Of a stretch of DNA of 64,000 nt, positions 51,070 to 62,578 are shown in pieces; within the stretch, counting starts at the first letter, position 1; every line of letters starts with the position of its first letter. The position numbers were made by a program, and so were the translations under genes. Origin of the DNA: Asterias amurensis (Eukaryota; Echinodermata; Asteroidea; Forcipulatida; Asteriidae); NCBI RefSeq assembly GCF_032118995.1, contig NC_092648.1, forward strand, positions 387,001 through 451,000, written 5' to 3'. The notes beneath the pieces are model-generated. The model was not told where the DNA came from, ran no database searches, and saw nothing but the letters and a program-made list of their open reading frames with translations.

Positions 51070-54000
51070 AATCAACACCAATCAGATTCTTATCAATTCT
51101 TATCACCCGAGTCATCTTACAAGAAAGCATCTAGAGACTCTACACAGCATTTCTCATCCAGTGGCATGGATCGATAACAGTAAATCATAATAACAGCATT
51201 TAAAGAGAATGTAGTTACTCTACAGTGGAATGATAACACTAGAAGGGTGTCTGTATAGAAGCACAGAGCGAGCTCTGGGCTCAATGTCAGAAAAGCCTGT
51301 AAGCACAAAAACTTGCTAAACAGAAATGGTTTAACAGCCAACATGACATCAAGTTAACATTGTTGTGACTGGTGTCGCACTCACTTTTTGCTTAGCAAAG
51401 AAATTTGTCATGCAGTATTTTCTGCTTATGAGCTTGGTGAAGTTGGGCCAAGGTCATGACAAAAAAGACAACCAGCGGACAGTTTTTATTACTTTAGACA
51501 CATTTTAAATTGTGTATTTTTAGTCAGTTTGTTGAGTTTGTTATTTTTACAAACTTAAGATTTGTACAAATTAACATTGCCAAGCTTTTTAATAGATGTA
51601 ATTTAGATAGAACAACTAATTTTCTTAGACTGTGAATATTATTGTTGCAAACTTGTACCTTCTGCTAAAACTGGAAGGTTTCAACTCTGTTAATTATTAT
51701 TTTTAAAGCATATATAACATCACAAAGGAGGGAATGATTTCAAACATGCTGAAAAAATCTTTTTTATTAATGCTGCCATTTATAAGATAATAATGGAACT
51801 TGCGCAATAGGAAATAAATTACCATGCAGAGATCCAATTCATTGAAGATAGTAGAAAAATGGGGAAACCTTTTTCTTAAAGACGTTTGCAAAAACAAACG
51901 AAAAGGTAAACATACTTGATCCCTAGTCCAAGGGCCAAATCTTACCTCATTTCACCAACTAACAGTTACTCAGCACCAATAAATGTCTGTAGTTGGAATC
52001 GGTTTGGGATAAATAAAAAATATCTTGACTCTGCTGTCAATGACCTGTAATGACGACAATAAATATTGTCTAAACCGGTTGTTTTTGTACCATTATTCTT
52101 GCCAAAATCAAATAGCAAAATCTAAATCACTCAACTCCCAACTCCTTGTACATGTATATAGAATTTTAGAATTTACATGGAATATAATCATGTACAATGG
52201 TAAATCAACTTGATTTATAGAAAGAAACCAAAACACTGTCAACTTTTTAATTTTCTTAGTTTTTAGATATTTTAGTCCTAGCTAGATTTGTTGTTGTAGA
52301 GTTAAGAAACCATTTACATAAATCAATAATAATTTGATTGATTTGGTAGTTGTGTATATAGACGTTGTATTCCGTATTAATATTTGCCTTTAGATTCTAC
52401 AAGCAGTACCAGGTTTTATCTTCATACAGCAAGTTATTTACGCCAACTCATTACCTTTTCTTGCAATAGCTCAAATTATACACATGGCAGCTCACTTTAA
52501 AGAACATACACTTTATTCAGTTTCATAACTATTGAAACATGTAATCCATCATTACCAGAAAGAATATATTTTACTAAACTTCTGGACAGATAATCAGTTG
52601 TGATGTATTTTTGATAAATGTGTAAAATCCCATATCGATCATGTTTGCTCTACTAATTCAATAAGATAAGTAGCTTTGAAACTGTTCTCTTTGTTTCAAA
52701 ATGTTTTGATTCATAACTTGTTCTGGTACAGCATTTTTAAGGTCAGGAAATATTACATATTGAAGACCATTTAACAATCTATTTCTTTATTTAGAAATAT
52801 TAGATTGAATCATGTGAAGTAACTAAATGAAATAGGAAATAAATCCTATAGATAAAATGTTTTAGCTCTGATCTGTAGAATACAAGCTGGATTTATGGGG
52901 TTACACATTTCTACTGCATTTTTATTCTATAACTTTACAATTTGAGAATGTTTTGATAATTTTTTTATCATAATCACATCAGAGATTTAACTCTAGTTTT
53001 ATTTTCAGTTTGACGATGGTCAACATGTCTGTAAAGTAACTATTGTGTTTTTATTTCATGCAAACAATTTTTCCTATATTTGTGACTTGATGAGTAGATC
53101 TTTTTCTGTTTTACTTTGTAAATGCCTTTATATGATGCCCTAGAGTTAACCTGGGGAGAAAACGGCACAAGATAATTTGTTTCAAATGGGACAAAGTAAA
53201 ATAATTTAGTAAACATTTCTACTCCCGGGTATCTATAACATCAGGTTAGATATAGTTTGGAATGTGAGTAAGGTAGTAAAGCTTCATAAGTAATGATCAA
53301 ACAATAATTGAAATATTGTAAAAATAAGTCTGGCTTTTGTCTGAGACTTTAAGAAAACTGATACTTGATTTGGCATGTATTGTTTTGTAATTGTTGCAAA
53401 TGTTATTATTGTGTGGTTTTAGATGTAATTAGTCGTATCTTTTGATGAATTTGTGTTTGTTTCATGATTGTAGATCAGAACAGGACATGTTTTATTAGAG
53501 AAGCTGCATCTTTTTGAAATGAGTGTCAATATTGCCTCGTGTTAAGGTATATTTACTTTGTGGTAAGCATGTTTTCTTTTCAAATATCTGCAACCTTTAA
53601 CGTCAAATTAGTTATTGGTAAGAACCTTCTGACTTTGATTTAAACTTACAGTTTTGTTCATTGAAGGTTAATAAGTGACATTTTGTAAGACACTTGGTGT
53701 TCAACAACTAAATGAACCTGGTTTATGCCGTTACTTAGTCGCAAAAATTTGATTTATTTCAAATATAGTGGTTTTTAATACCTAAGATAATTTTGATGAG
53801 CTAGTCAATTAATTGTGCACTCCAATGGAGCTTGAACCTCGATTGTTGACAGACCTAATGACATTGGAATAATATTGTTTTAATTTTACTAATGAAAAGG
53901 GTTACAACTTTGAAATGGAACAAGCTGGTGTTATGAGTACATATAGTCGGCATTTACTTTATTTGAAATTATGTACAGTAACGTAATAAAAAAAAAGACA

Positions 54001-54520
54001 AAATTAAACTGGGAGCAGGGGGGGGGGTGGTACAGTGGAAACTTAGACATTTCCATGTCAACGTTATATGTAGTGTTGCAGAGACCAAATAATTTTCAGT
54101 GCGCTTTTTGTAAATTACTCAAATGCATGGCTTCTTTGATATTTCATACGTTTGAGTTGATTAATTACTTTGCTCTCAAATCGAATAATGGATTTTCAGT
54201 ATGAACATTCAGTGACATCCAAATTTCACTCTTTCTAATAAGATTTCAAAAAGTGCATTAATATAAAACACCAATGAACTCTATAAATGAAGGTGGTATT
54301 GATGTTCATGTATTCGTGTATCAGATGAATCTGATTTCTAAGGTTTATGGTTTAAATTAGATAATAAGAATAACTAACTTCTGGTTTTGATTTAGTTTAG
54401 AAACTGTACTTGTAATTTGAGATTAACATGAGATTGGGGTTAACACTTGATATCTTTTTTTTAGTGGATTTCAACTTTTAATTGTGACAACTTTGTGATA
54501 AAATAAAATAAAAAACATGA
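51070..54520 (+). other. Probable long 3' UTR of the polymerase gene
   Basis: Apart from a TGCTTAGC-type repeat at 51280-51450, this AT-rich stretch shows none of the SINE or MITE families that crowd the introns, and no conserved ORF. Candidate poly(A) signals are AATAAA at 51065 (overlapping the stop), at about 52010-52020, and a cluster at 54502-54512. A 3.4-kb 3' UTR ending near 54520 is inference from repeat depletion and the signal cluster. Confidence 0.45.
51280..51450. repeat. AGCTTGG/TGCTTAGC repeat
   Basis: GTAAGCACAAAAACTTGCTAA, ACTCACTTTTTGCTTAGCAAA and GCTTGGTGAAGTTGGGCC; a dispersed-family copy. Confidence 0.5.
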
Positions 54521-54737
54521 AAATGACTTGTGTAACTGATATTAATTGACTGTCTTCAGAAGAGTGTAGGGATTTACAATCCTTGTCAAGTACATAAATG
54601 AGCTTTTAATTGATTATGCCAATGAAGGCTGGCATTCTTCAATGGCATCATATGCAAGTTGCCCCCCCCCCCCTTTTATTATACTCTTGATCTGCCTATA
54701 CCCCCCCCCCCCCCCCCCAAAAAAAGAAAAAAAAATC
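54521..54737. other. Short intergenic spacer with poly-C tracts
   Basis: C runs at 54662-54674 and 54701-54717 separate the polymerase 3' end from the next promoter-like region. No gene is seen. Confidence 0.5.
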
Positions 54738-54823
54738 CAATGCGATCGCCTTAATTTTTTTATGCAAATTTGTTTGTGAAAGCCCTTGCGAGATCACATG
54801 ACACAAGAAAACAGATTGCGCCA
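54738..54823 (+). promoter_or_regulatory. Promoter-like block, upstream copy
   Basis: It contains, in order, CCAAT, TATGCAAATTTGTTTGTGAA (octamer ATGCAAAT), GATCACATGAC (E-box/M-box type) and CAGATTGCGCC. The same order recurs at 55290-55380, 550 bp downstream. Confidence 0.5.
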
Positions 54824-55289
54824 GTGGTAGTGGGGGCAGGGACCAGGGACATCAGTTGGGAGGGGGAGGGGGCATAACTGAGGGGGTGTGCCCCCACCCT
54901 GTGACCATGCACCCCCTTTGTAACGTGACTTATAACGATTTAAAGTTTTTGAATTTAAACACTTATATTATTCTTATTCTCACAAACATATTGTGTCCAC
55001 AACAACATGATACTTAAAAGGATACTTAAACCAGTGTAGTAGTGAGGTGGACTTTAATTTATTATGCAAATTTTCATGCAAATAAGTTTCTGAAATCCAA
55101 GGCTTTAGATCACGTGGTTTGTTTTAAGAATAATTTTCAGATCAGTTGCGCTCTATTTTTTATACATTTATTTATTTATGTGCTTATTTATTTTTTGTTG
55201 TAAGTGTTCTTTTAAATATTGTTTATTAGGGGTAAAAATAACTTCAGAAGAAACAAAAGTTGTAGGCGACCAATAATGAGTTGTCCAAT

Positions 55290-55380
55290 CAGAACGCCTT
55301 TATCTTGTTATGCAAATTTGTTTGTGAAAGCCCCACCCACCCCTTGATCACATGACATAAGCAGCAGATTGCGCCGCCAT
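55290..55380 (+). promoter_or_regulatory. Promoter-like block, downstream copy with GCCGCCAT
   Basis: CCAAT, TATGCAAATTTGTTTGTGAA, GATCACATGACATAAG and CAGATTGCGCCGCCAT are followed by TTTTAAAGAC. GCCGCCAT reads as a YY1-type site on the other strand, which is common at start sites. It lies about 80 bp before the first ATG of the next candidate gene. Confidence 0.5.
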
Positions 55381-55457
55381 TTTTAAAGACATACTGACTG
55401 CGTCAAAAGATGCCGATGACTTGTTCTTAAATAATTCAAGTTTTTTACATAGTTCTG

Positions 55458-58400
55458 ATGGCACAACTTCCACAAAACTGTAATGGTGAGTTGCTTATTA
55501 AAGTGTGGTAATGCTGATTTTATTTGATACTAATTTCACATAGAGAATTTGAAGATACATGGGGGTAAATTGGACCCCGTTGTCAAACTCCAAACTCCAA
55601 ACTTGTAGAGCGGGTTCCAGCGGAGGAGTGCTCTGCCGGGAAGTGTGTCCAAACCCCGGCACTTGGTGGGATATATGACACACAAGTCTCAGTTACACTG
55701 CACTGACATCCTTGGTATGAACCTTCTCTACAATTCGAATAGATTTATTCTTTATTAATGTGAGCATTTGAGGAGCTAAATTTTCGTTCTTCATTGAGTT
55801 GACACTACCTTACTTAACCTTCTGTTTTGTTTAAAACTAATAATTGTTTGGAATTGGAAATAATAAAGTGAATTTGAACTGAATTGAATTCTTCCTGAAT
55901 CCTGGTGGAGTGTACTGTAGGCCTACACTGTTTTTAGGACCCTTTGTATTTTTACATTAATTAAGGACGTTTTCGATTAGATTTAGATTATAATAAAAAA
56001 TATTATTCAACCTAGATTAGGATGTGTCCCCTTAAATTGATTGAAGTTTTACTTTACACTTGATGTCGCCCTCTTATTTATGGTCAAAGCATTACATTTA
56101 CATAATTGTTGCGGCAATTGATGGCAACTGGTAGAAAATAAAAGAAACACCCTGCCGTGTATATGGGTAAAAACCAAAATTAATTTTCTTTATCCTCGAT
56201 GCACGTTTAACATCTATTAAATGGAAAAGTTTCTGTATGGCGCCACCACTTTTTCATTCGAAATGAAATAATATAGTATCTAATTTACCTCAATGAGATA
56301 TCCCTTTTTGTAAAAATGAGTGAAAAAGTGGTGGCGCCATATGGAAAGTTATCCCATTAAATTGTTGCAGTACCCGCTGCCAAAACATAGGATTTGAACT
56401 GCCTCTAGAACTCTAGCTACCGGGCAATCTTGGTGGTTTAGTTGGCATGACACTGCATGCTCCAGAACTGCAAAGGTTGTGGTTCGTATCCTGGTTAATA
56501 TGCCTGTGATTTCTTTCACAGAACTCGGAAAAAGTATACAGTGCTGACACACATTTGTATATCGGTAAACACCGTTTTTATTTTGTTTGTATTACTATTA
56601 GGCACGCTATTGTCGGATGTTACCTCTCACATAGTAGATGCCTGCTGGGAATGCAGTCGAGACTCAATGATATCTTCTCCATTGACAGGTTTGTTTATAA
56701 ATTACCGTTAATATAAGATGCATTTACAGATTGGGGAGAGTTCGTTAATACTAGGCTTTGAAAACTATAAAATTATAGAAACACTTTACTGGAACATTAC
56801 AGAATTGGTTAGGGAAAAACTTATGCAACTTGAAACTAGATGAGGAAAAAGGGCCCAAAATTGAAAAAACGTCAAGGGGTAAGTCCAGGTGTTTGGTCAA
56901 TTTTTAGCAAAATTTTGAGTTTTGATTTTATGCTCTAAAATGATGCAGTAGGTTTTACTGATGCCTTTTTATACAACTTGAACCTAGATATAAGCTTTAT
57001 TTAGGGAAAAATTGAAACTTGTAAAAAAGGGCCCAAAAACTTAAGGGGTAAGTCCAGGCATTTTGTCAATTTTTGGCAAAATTTTGAGTGGTTATTTTAT
57101 GCTCTAAAATGATGCAGTAGGCTCTACTACCTTCTTATGCAACTGTATAAGCTTTATTTAGGGAAATATTGACACTTCAAAAAGGGGCCCAAAAATTGAA
57201 AAACTGTTAAGGGGTAAGTCCAATGTTTTAAAATGATGCAGTGGGCTCGACTGATGCCTTATTTAATCATAAACCATTTTCATAACTTGATTTGATGTTC
57301 TTATCTTTACTAATTTCAGTGGTTTAGTAACTTGTAGTGTTGGTATCAAAGTCCAAACCATTACATGAACTTTACGTTATTTTCAACCACTTATCACTGG
57401 GTTCCAATTTCGGTTGTGACATTTCCTTTTGATGAGCAAGGCACTTTTGCTTTATCCTCTGGAAGGTGCATACAGCTGTAGGTCTTGTTATTATGTTTCA
57501 CATGTAAAAGAACTCAGAACACTAGCAGTGAAAGTGGAGGCTCGTTCTTGTGTTTCTGTGAAGGTTTGGCAGCAAGTTGTGCTCACGTAATAGTTTTTGT
57601 CAACAAATCCTTCAGCTTCCTTTGTACTCTTTGTTCAAGCGCCACATAGACCCAATCAGTAGTTTCCCTTTCACAAAATATTGTATCATACACTTTATTC
57701 CTATTTAGGCTACAGACACACCATTGTCAGATGAAATCTACCTCTCCAGAAGTAGATGCATGATGGGAATACAGCCCAGCTGAGGATTCAACGATGTCTT
57801 CTACATCAACAGGTAAAAATTATGAAAAGGCATCAATTTAAAATGGATCAAGAGATTTTGGATAGTTTGATAATAATAGGCTTTTAGCATGAGTTCAATT
57901 ATTTCTTGTCCCTGGGATGAAAAATCTCTGTTGTGAAACCACCATGAAATCTCAATGAAGAGCAGGTTTTGTGCTGAAATTCATGGATAATTTCTCTTCC
58001 ACCCATTTTTTAGGGAATTGCAATGTCCTTAAAACACCTTGAAAAACCCCCTCTCCGGACAAATGACTGGCATCGGTTCCAGACTCAAATACTAAAGGGC
58101 AAGGGCAAGTGAGGGGCAAAGAAAAGATTTTAGGGCATTTGAATATCTGATTTCCACTGTATCAAAAACATCGGCAAGAATGACTAGTAGAAACTAAAAT
58201 GGTAGTCTGGAGTGTGGAGACGGCCAATATAGGGCTTACGCTCAGTTGGTGTAGTACAGACATTTTCAAGTCCCGCTCTAGTAAACTTTTTTGTTTGACC
58301 AAAAATTATTTCAAACTTACCCAAGTAGGTTGATGAACAATACCCCTGATTAATTGAACTTGGTGTTCCTTAACTCATATTTTGAACAATAATAATCAGT

Positions 58401-60951
58401 CTTTATGCCTTGCCTGTCACACGGTAAGGGCTTCTGAAAGCGCTCCAACATTGTTACCCCTGGTCACTGGGCCTTAAATCAATCTTTAAACCATCTCAGA
58501 TCCCTAGGGGAGTATACAGCCTGTGCAACAAATATGCGCTACTCGGCTAAATCAATCACAAGACCATCTCTCCCCTCACAGGTACCAATTTACTCCTGGG
58601 TGGAGAGAAGCAATTATAGATAACTGCTTGCTCAGGGACAAGAGTATCACGACTGGGACTCAAACCCACTTACTGCTAAATAGAAACACCAGATCTCAAG
58701 TCTGGTGCTCTTATTTCCTCTGCCAATACACACACCCCTTTTACAGAAGGTTTTTTTTTTTCTTTTAGGCTAGCTACAGACACACCATTGTGAGATGAAG
58801 TCTACCTCTCCAGAAGTAGATGCTTTATGGGAGTACAGCCAAGCTTAGGATTCAACGATATCTTCTCCATCAACGGGTACATTTATAAACCTTTAATTTT
58901 GAATGAGAAGAGATTTTAGACAGGTTGATGACACTTGGCACTTTTGCTTCATCCTCTGGAAGGTGCATACAGCTGTAGGTCTTGTTTGTTATGAAACATG
59001 TTAAAGAACCCAGAACACTCACAGTGAAAGTGAGGGGCTTTTCCTGTGTTTCTGGTCTGGTTTGGCAGCAAGTTGCGCAACTATGCTTTGCTTCCGTAGC
59101 GAGTGCTTTGAAACCTCACATAACCCAGGTCGAAATTCCAGTTGAACCTGGTTAAACTGGGTTTAACTGAAACTAGTTGAAACCAGTTGATAAACTAGTT
59201 AAACACAGTTAAAAGCAGTTGGTTTAATATGGAAAATGGACAGAGACCAACTGGTTTATAATCAACCTAGTTGAACACAGTTAAACCTAGTCCAAACCAG
59301 TTGGTTAATATGGAAAATGGACGAGTTTGGTCACTACACAGTTGAACCAGTTGACCCCAGTTAACTAGGTTCAACTGGAATTTTGACCTGGGAATAGTCC
59401 CTTTGTCAAAAAATCCTCCAGCTTCCTTTTTTCTCTTTGTTCAAGCACCTTAGACCTAATCAGTAGTTTCCCTTTCACAAATTACCGTTTATATTTTATT
59501 CCCATTTAGGCTAGCGGCAGACACGCCATTGTGAGGTTAAGTTTGCCTCTCCAGAAGTAGATGCATGATGGGAATACAGCCAAGCCTCCAGATTCAATGA
59601 TGTCTTCTCCATCATTTGGTAAGACTACACTTCTAAAGCTTTTTAAAAAATCTTTAACTTAATTCCAGCCTGCCATGTGGATGACATTGAATGGTCAGAC
59701 AGTAGGAGGGTTGACTGTGTACTGTATAGATGCATTCACATTCTAGCATTTTGCAGTCTGGCATAGTTTATCATCCACAGTAGATGAGTTTGAGTGGTCA
59801 GACAGTAGGAGGGTTGACTGTGTACTGTATTATGCATTTACAACATGATATCGTTTTGCAGGCTGTCGTAATTTATTTATCATTCAAAACCACAGTGAAT
59901 AACATTGATGGTCAGACAGTAGGAGGGTTGACTGTGTACTGTGTAGCATTCACCACACGCTATCATTCTTGCCGGGCTACGTATGAATTCATACAATTTG
60001 CAGTGTTTGAATGGTTTTATGTCTGGATCAGTAGATTACCATGCATTGATTCAGTGAACGCCCAACGCAACAACCGTAGCACAGACATCAATTCAGACAC
60101 AGCCATATTGAATAGTTCTATGGTATATAGCCGATTCTAAACTTCCTTTTATTCTATTCCTTGAATTTTCAGCCTAGATCTCAGAGGGTCTGGCGACGAA
60201 GATTGAAACTGACTGAGTTAGTCACGACAGTTTCTTTGATGAGTCTTTGCATTCTATTTACAGGTAACTAACCATTGTTATAGGCTTTGCAACATTTTGT
60301 GTTTAAACAGATTCATAAAATCAAGTCCTGGTGTTTTGTGACTTTGTTCCCCACGCTCACACCAGGGCCCAATATATAAATCCTGTAGGTACAAACAAAT
60401 TTGCTTAACAGAGGAAACAACTTGCTGAGCAGAAAGAGTTTCTGGCAGAAAGAGTTTTGGTTAGCGGCTTTATGACATTGGGGCATGGTGTCATAGAAGG
60501 GGGTCCTTGTTTAATAATCTCAGCTCTGGCAACTCAAATAAAAAAAACGTTTCTCTAACAGAAACCAGGCATAAAAAAACTTGCTAAGTAGAAGATAACC
60601 TTGTCTAGTAGAAACAGGTTACCAGTCCAAATTCCAAAGTGTAAAGTTTACACTCCTAAGACTAGTGCCCCGTTTATTTATTTATTTTTCTTTGCGAAAG
60701 AATTTGCTAATCAATATTTTGTGCTGTATGCTCCGCTTGTTCAGAATCACCTTGCTCTGGCAACTCCAATAAAAAAAAAACTTGTTTCTCTTACAGAAAC
60801 CAAAGCCTACCAGCAGATGATGCAGAGCTCTCAGGGGTCGGCTAAACTTAAAGATCTGGATGGTCTGGGAGACAGCGAGGAAGATGACGAGGATGGTTCA
60901 TCCAATGATGAAGAAGATGATGAGATTGAGGAGGCTACCAGCCAAGATTAA
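55458..60951 (+). CDS. Candidate small acidic protein, unknown function
   Basis: A proposed three-exon gene: 55458-55485 (MAQLPQNCN, donor GTGAGT), 56602-56688 (TLLSDVTSHIVDACWECSRD, then SMISSPLT) and 60797-60951 (ETKAYQQMMQSSQGSAKLKD, then an acidic tail with EEDDEDG and EEDDEIEE, stop TAA). All junctions are phase 1 and give 270 nt, 89 residues. An in-frame stop (55428-55430) precedes the ATG, and a promoter-like block lies just upstream. I do not recognise the protein. Exon 2 resembles the cassettes between 57.7 and 63.3 kb, and 62001-62096 could be spliced in the same phase, so isoforms are possible. The join is inferred from splice sites and frame only. Confidence 0.45.
56224..56350. 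mobile_element. Palindromic GGCGCCACC MITE, copy 2
   Basis: About 127 bp, with terminal repeats around TATGGCGCCACCACTTTTTC and the ATATAGTATCTAATTTACC core, as at 8261-8386. Confidence 0.8.
56385..56545 (-). repeat. Second tRNA-derived SINE family, copy 3
   Basis: TTTGAACTGCCTCTAGAACTC, CCGGGCAATCTTGGTGGTTT and CCTGTGATTTCTTTCACAG; a rearranged relative of 34430 and 35555. The orientation is mixed. Confidence 0.45.
56850..57265 (+). repeat. Threefold tandem repeat, about 170 bp
   Basis: GGGCCCAAAA..TTAAGGGGTAAGTCCA followed by CAAAATTTTGAG and TTATGCTCTAAAATGATGCA occurs three times (about 56850, 57030, 57185), with growing internal deletions. There is no open frame. Confidence 0.7.
57716..57812 (+). 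pseudogene. Decayed exon cassette 1
   Basis: Acceptor TTTAGGCTACAG, then ACACACCATTGTCAGATGAA to CATCAACAG|GTAAAA. In phase 1 it reads DTPLSDEIYLSRSRCMMGIQ but then TGA; an extra C makes it 97 nt against the open 96-nt copy at 62001. Splice sites are intact. Confidence 0.7.
57813..58010 (+). repeat. Segmental repeat following the cassette
   Basis: GGCATCAATTTAAAATGGATC, TTTGGATAGTTTGATAATAA, GTGAAACCACCATGAAATC and CAATGAAGAGCAGG recur after the cassettes at 62001 and 62579, showing that exon plus intron were duplicated together. Confidence 0.75.
58425..58745 (-). repeat. SINE, minus orientation
   Basis: GGGCTTCTGAAAGCGCTCC, TTGTTACCCCTGGTCACTGG, CTCCCCTCACAGGTACC and ATCACGACTGGGACTCAAACC; reverse of the 13500 family. 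A nearly parallel copy is at 61065. Confidence 0.7.
58780..58876 (+). pseudogene. Decayed exon cassette 2
   Basis: Acceptor TTTTAGGCTAGCTACAG and donor CAACGG|GTACAT. The phase 1 frame stops at once (ACACCATTGTGA), and a second stop lies at CTTAGG. Confidence 0.65.
59124..59392. mobile_element. Palindromic element built from AACCAGTT/AACTGGTT words
   Basis: Outer arms CCCAGGTCGAAATTCCAGTT and its mirror (AACTGGAATTTTGACCTGGG) enclose many GTTGAAC, AACTGGTT and AAACCAGTTGG words. GGTTTAATATGGAAAATGGAC occurs twice in slightly different form. There is no coding capacity. It lies between cassettes 2 and 3. Confidence 0.7.
59521..59618 (+). pseudogene. Decayed exon cassette 3
   Basis: Acceptor CATTTAGGCTAGCGGCAG and donor CATCATTTG|GTAAGA. 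In phase 1 it stops at CCATTGTGA; the length is 98 nt. Confidence 0.65.
59688..59975 (+). repeat. Threefold tandem repeat around GGTCAGACAGTAGGAGGGT
   Basis: GGTCAGACAGTAGGAGGGTT then GACTGTGTACTGT occurs near 59693, 59797 and 59912, each followed by an AT-rich spacer of 70-85 bp with TGCATT or GCATTCAC. ORFs across it are artefacts. Confidence 0.75.
60180..60263 (+). other. Exon-like segment, frame not compatible with neighbours
   Basis: TTTTCAG|CCTAGATCTCAGAGGG..TTTACAG|GTAACT has good borders and is open in phase 0 (PRSQRVWRRRLKLTELVTTV). Entered in phase 1, as the neighbouring exons require, it stops at the second codon. It could be UTR or a decayed exon. Confidence 0.3.
60360..60625. 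repeat. TGCTTAAC/GCTGAGC repeat
   Basis: GGGCCCAATATATAAATCC, TTTGCTTAACAGAGGAAAC, CTTGCTGAGCAG and TTGCTAAGTAGAAG; a dispersed-family copy before the acidic exon. Confidence 0.45.
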
Positions 60952-61064
60952 AGATGATGAGGATGGTTCATCCAGAAACAAGTACGTTGAACCAATCCCT
61001 TATGATTTGAACTTAATGTTCCTTTAACTCTATTTTGAATAACACTATTAAGCGTTTTTCATAT

Positions 61065-61390
61065 CACACTTTTCAAGTAGGATGGGCTTCTCAAAGCGCT
61101 CAAACATTATTAACCCTGGTCACTGGGCCGTTCAATTCATTCTTTGAACCATCTCAGCTCCCTCGGGAGTATGCAGCCTGTGCAACAAAGATGCGCTACT
61201 GTGCTAAATCAATCACAAGAACCATCTCTGCCCTCACAGGTACCCATTTACTCCTGGGTGGATGTAATTATAGTTGAGTGTGTGCTTACGAACACAAGTT
61301 TCAAAACTGGGATTCGAACCAACACTCTGCTGAACAGAAGCATCAGAGCTCAGCTTTGGGGCTTTTATCTGCTCGGATAAGACACACTGT
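61065..61390 (-). repeat. SINE, minus orientation
   Basis: GGGCTTCTCAAAGCGCTC, AACCCTGGTCACTGGGCCG, CTCACAGGTACCCATTTAC and AAAACTGGGATTCGAACC; nearly parallel to 58425-58745, which suggests it moved as part of the segmental duplication. Confidence 0.7.
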
Positions 61391-61438
61391 GTTCACAGAG
61401 TATTGTTCATACTTTATTCCCATTTAGGCTAGTTGCAG

Positions 61439-61536
61439 GCACGTCATTGTGAGATGAAGTCTACCACTCCAGAAGTAGATGCATGATGGGAATACAGCCA
61501 AGCCTCCAGATTCAATGATGTCTTCTCCATCAACAG
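61439..61536 (+). pseudogene. Decayed exon cassette 4
   Basis: Acceptor CATTTAGGCTAGTTGCAG and donor CAACAG|GTACAC. In phase 1 it stops at TCATTGTGA; the length is 98 nt. It shares CAAGCCTCCAGATTCAATG with cassette 3. Confidence 0.65.
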
Positions 61537-62000
61537 GTACACTTATAAATCTTTAATTTGAAATGTAGAAGAGATTTTAGGGAAGGTTGATGACACTAGG
61601 CTTTGAGAAAAAATATGCCAACATGTACGAACCACTTACTACTGGGTTCAAAACATGGTTGTGGCGTGTCTTTTTGATGAGCTAGGCACTTTTGCGTAAT
61701 CCTCTTGAAGGTTCATACAGCTGTAGGTCTTGTTTGTTTGTAACACATGTTAAAGAGCCCAGAACACTCACAGTGAAAGTGAGGGGCTTGTTCCTGTGTT
61801 TCTGGTCTGGTTTGGCAGCAAGTTGCGCCACCATAATGTGCTTTCCTAGTGAGTGCTTTGGAAGCTCATATAATAGTTCCTTTGTCAACAAATCCTCCAG
61901 CTTCCCTCTTCTCTTTGTTCGAGTGTCTTATAATCCTAATCAGTAGTTTCCCTTTCACAAAATATTGTGTTTATTTTATATCCATTTAGGCTGGCTACAG

Positions 62001-62096
62001 ACACACCATTGTCAGATGAAGTCTACCTCTCCAGAAGTAGATCCATGATAGGAATACAGCCAGCTGAGGATTCAACGATGTCTTCTACATCAACAG
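62001..62096 (+). CDS. Open exon cassette 5 (possible alternative exon)
   Basis: Acceptor GGCTGGCTACAG, donor CAACAG|GTAAAT, 96 nt, phase 1 to phase 1, fully open: DTPLSDEVYLSRSRSMIG, then IQPAEDSTMSSTST. This is the only cassette after 56602 that keeps the ancestral frame across the CAGCCAGCTGAGG site where others have an extra base. It could be spliced with 56602-56688 and 63255-63335 without shifting frame. No homolog is recognised. Confidence 0.4.
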
Positions 62097-62578
62097 GTAA
62101 ATTTATGTAGGATTTCAAACTTTGCATGGTGGAGATAAGATATAGAAGAGTTTGCGGTAACACCATGTAATAACAATCTCTAAATGAGTTGGGGTGGTTC
62201 TGAAAAGAACCGTTGGGTTAACTCGACGTTTTGATCAGTATGCTGTGATCGTCTTCTGGAGGTAAATTTATGAAAAGCATCGATTTGAAATGGATCAAGA
62301 GATATTGGATAGTTTGATAATAGTATGCTATGAGCATGAGTTCAAGTTGTCTTGTCCCTGGGGTGAGAAATCCCTGTTGCGAAACCACAATGAAATCTCA
62401 ATGAAGAGCAGGTTTGGCTGAAATTACAGGAATAATTTCTCTTTGACTCTTCTCGTCAACTAATCCTCCAGCTTCTTTTGTTTTCTTTGTTCAAGCCCCT
62501 CATAGACCTGTACAGTAGTTTCCTTTTCACAAAATATTGTATCATATTCTTTATTCCCATTTTAGGCCAGCTGCGGAG

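Noticed and set aside
59784..60140. 118-codon ORF
   Set aside because: Most of it is the threefold GGTCAGACAGTAGGAGGGT repeat, with no splice or homology support.
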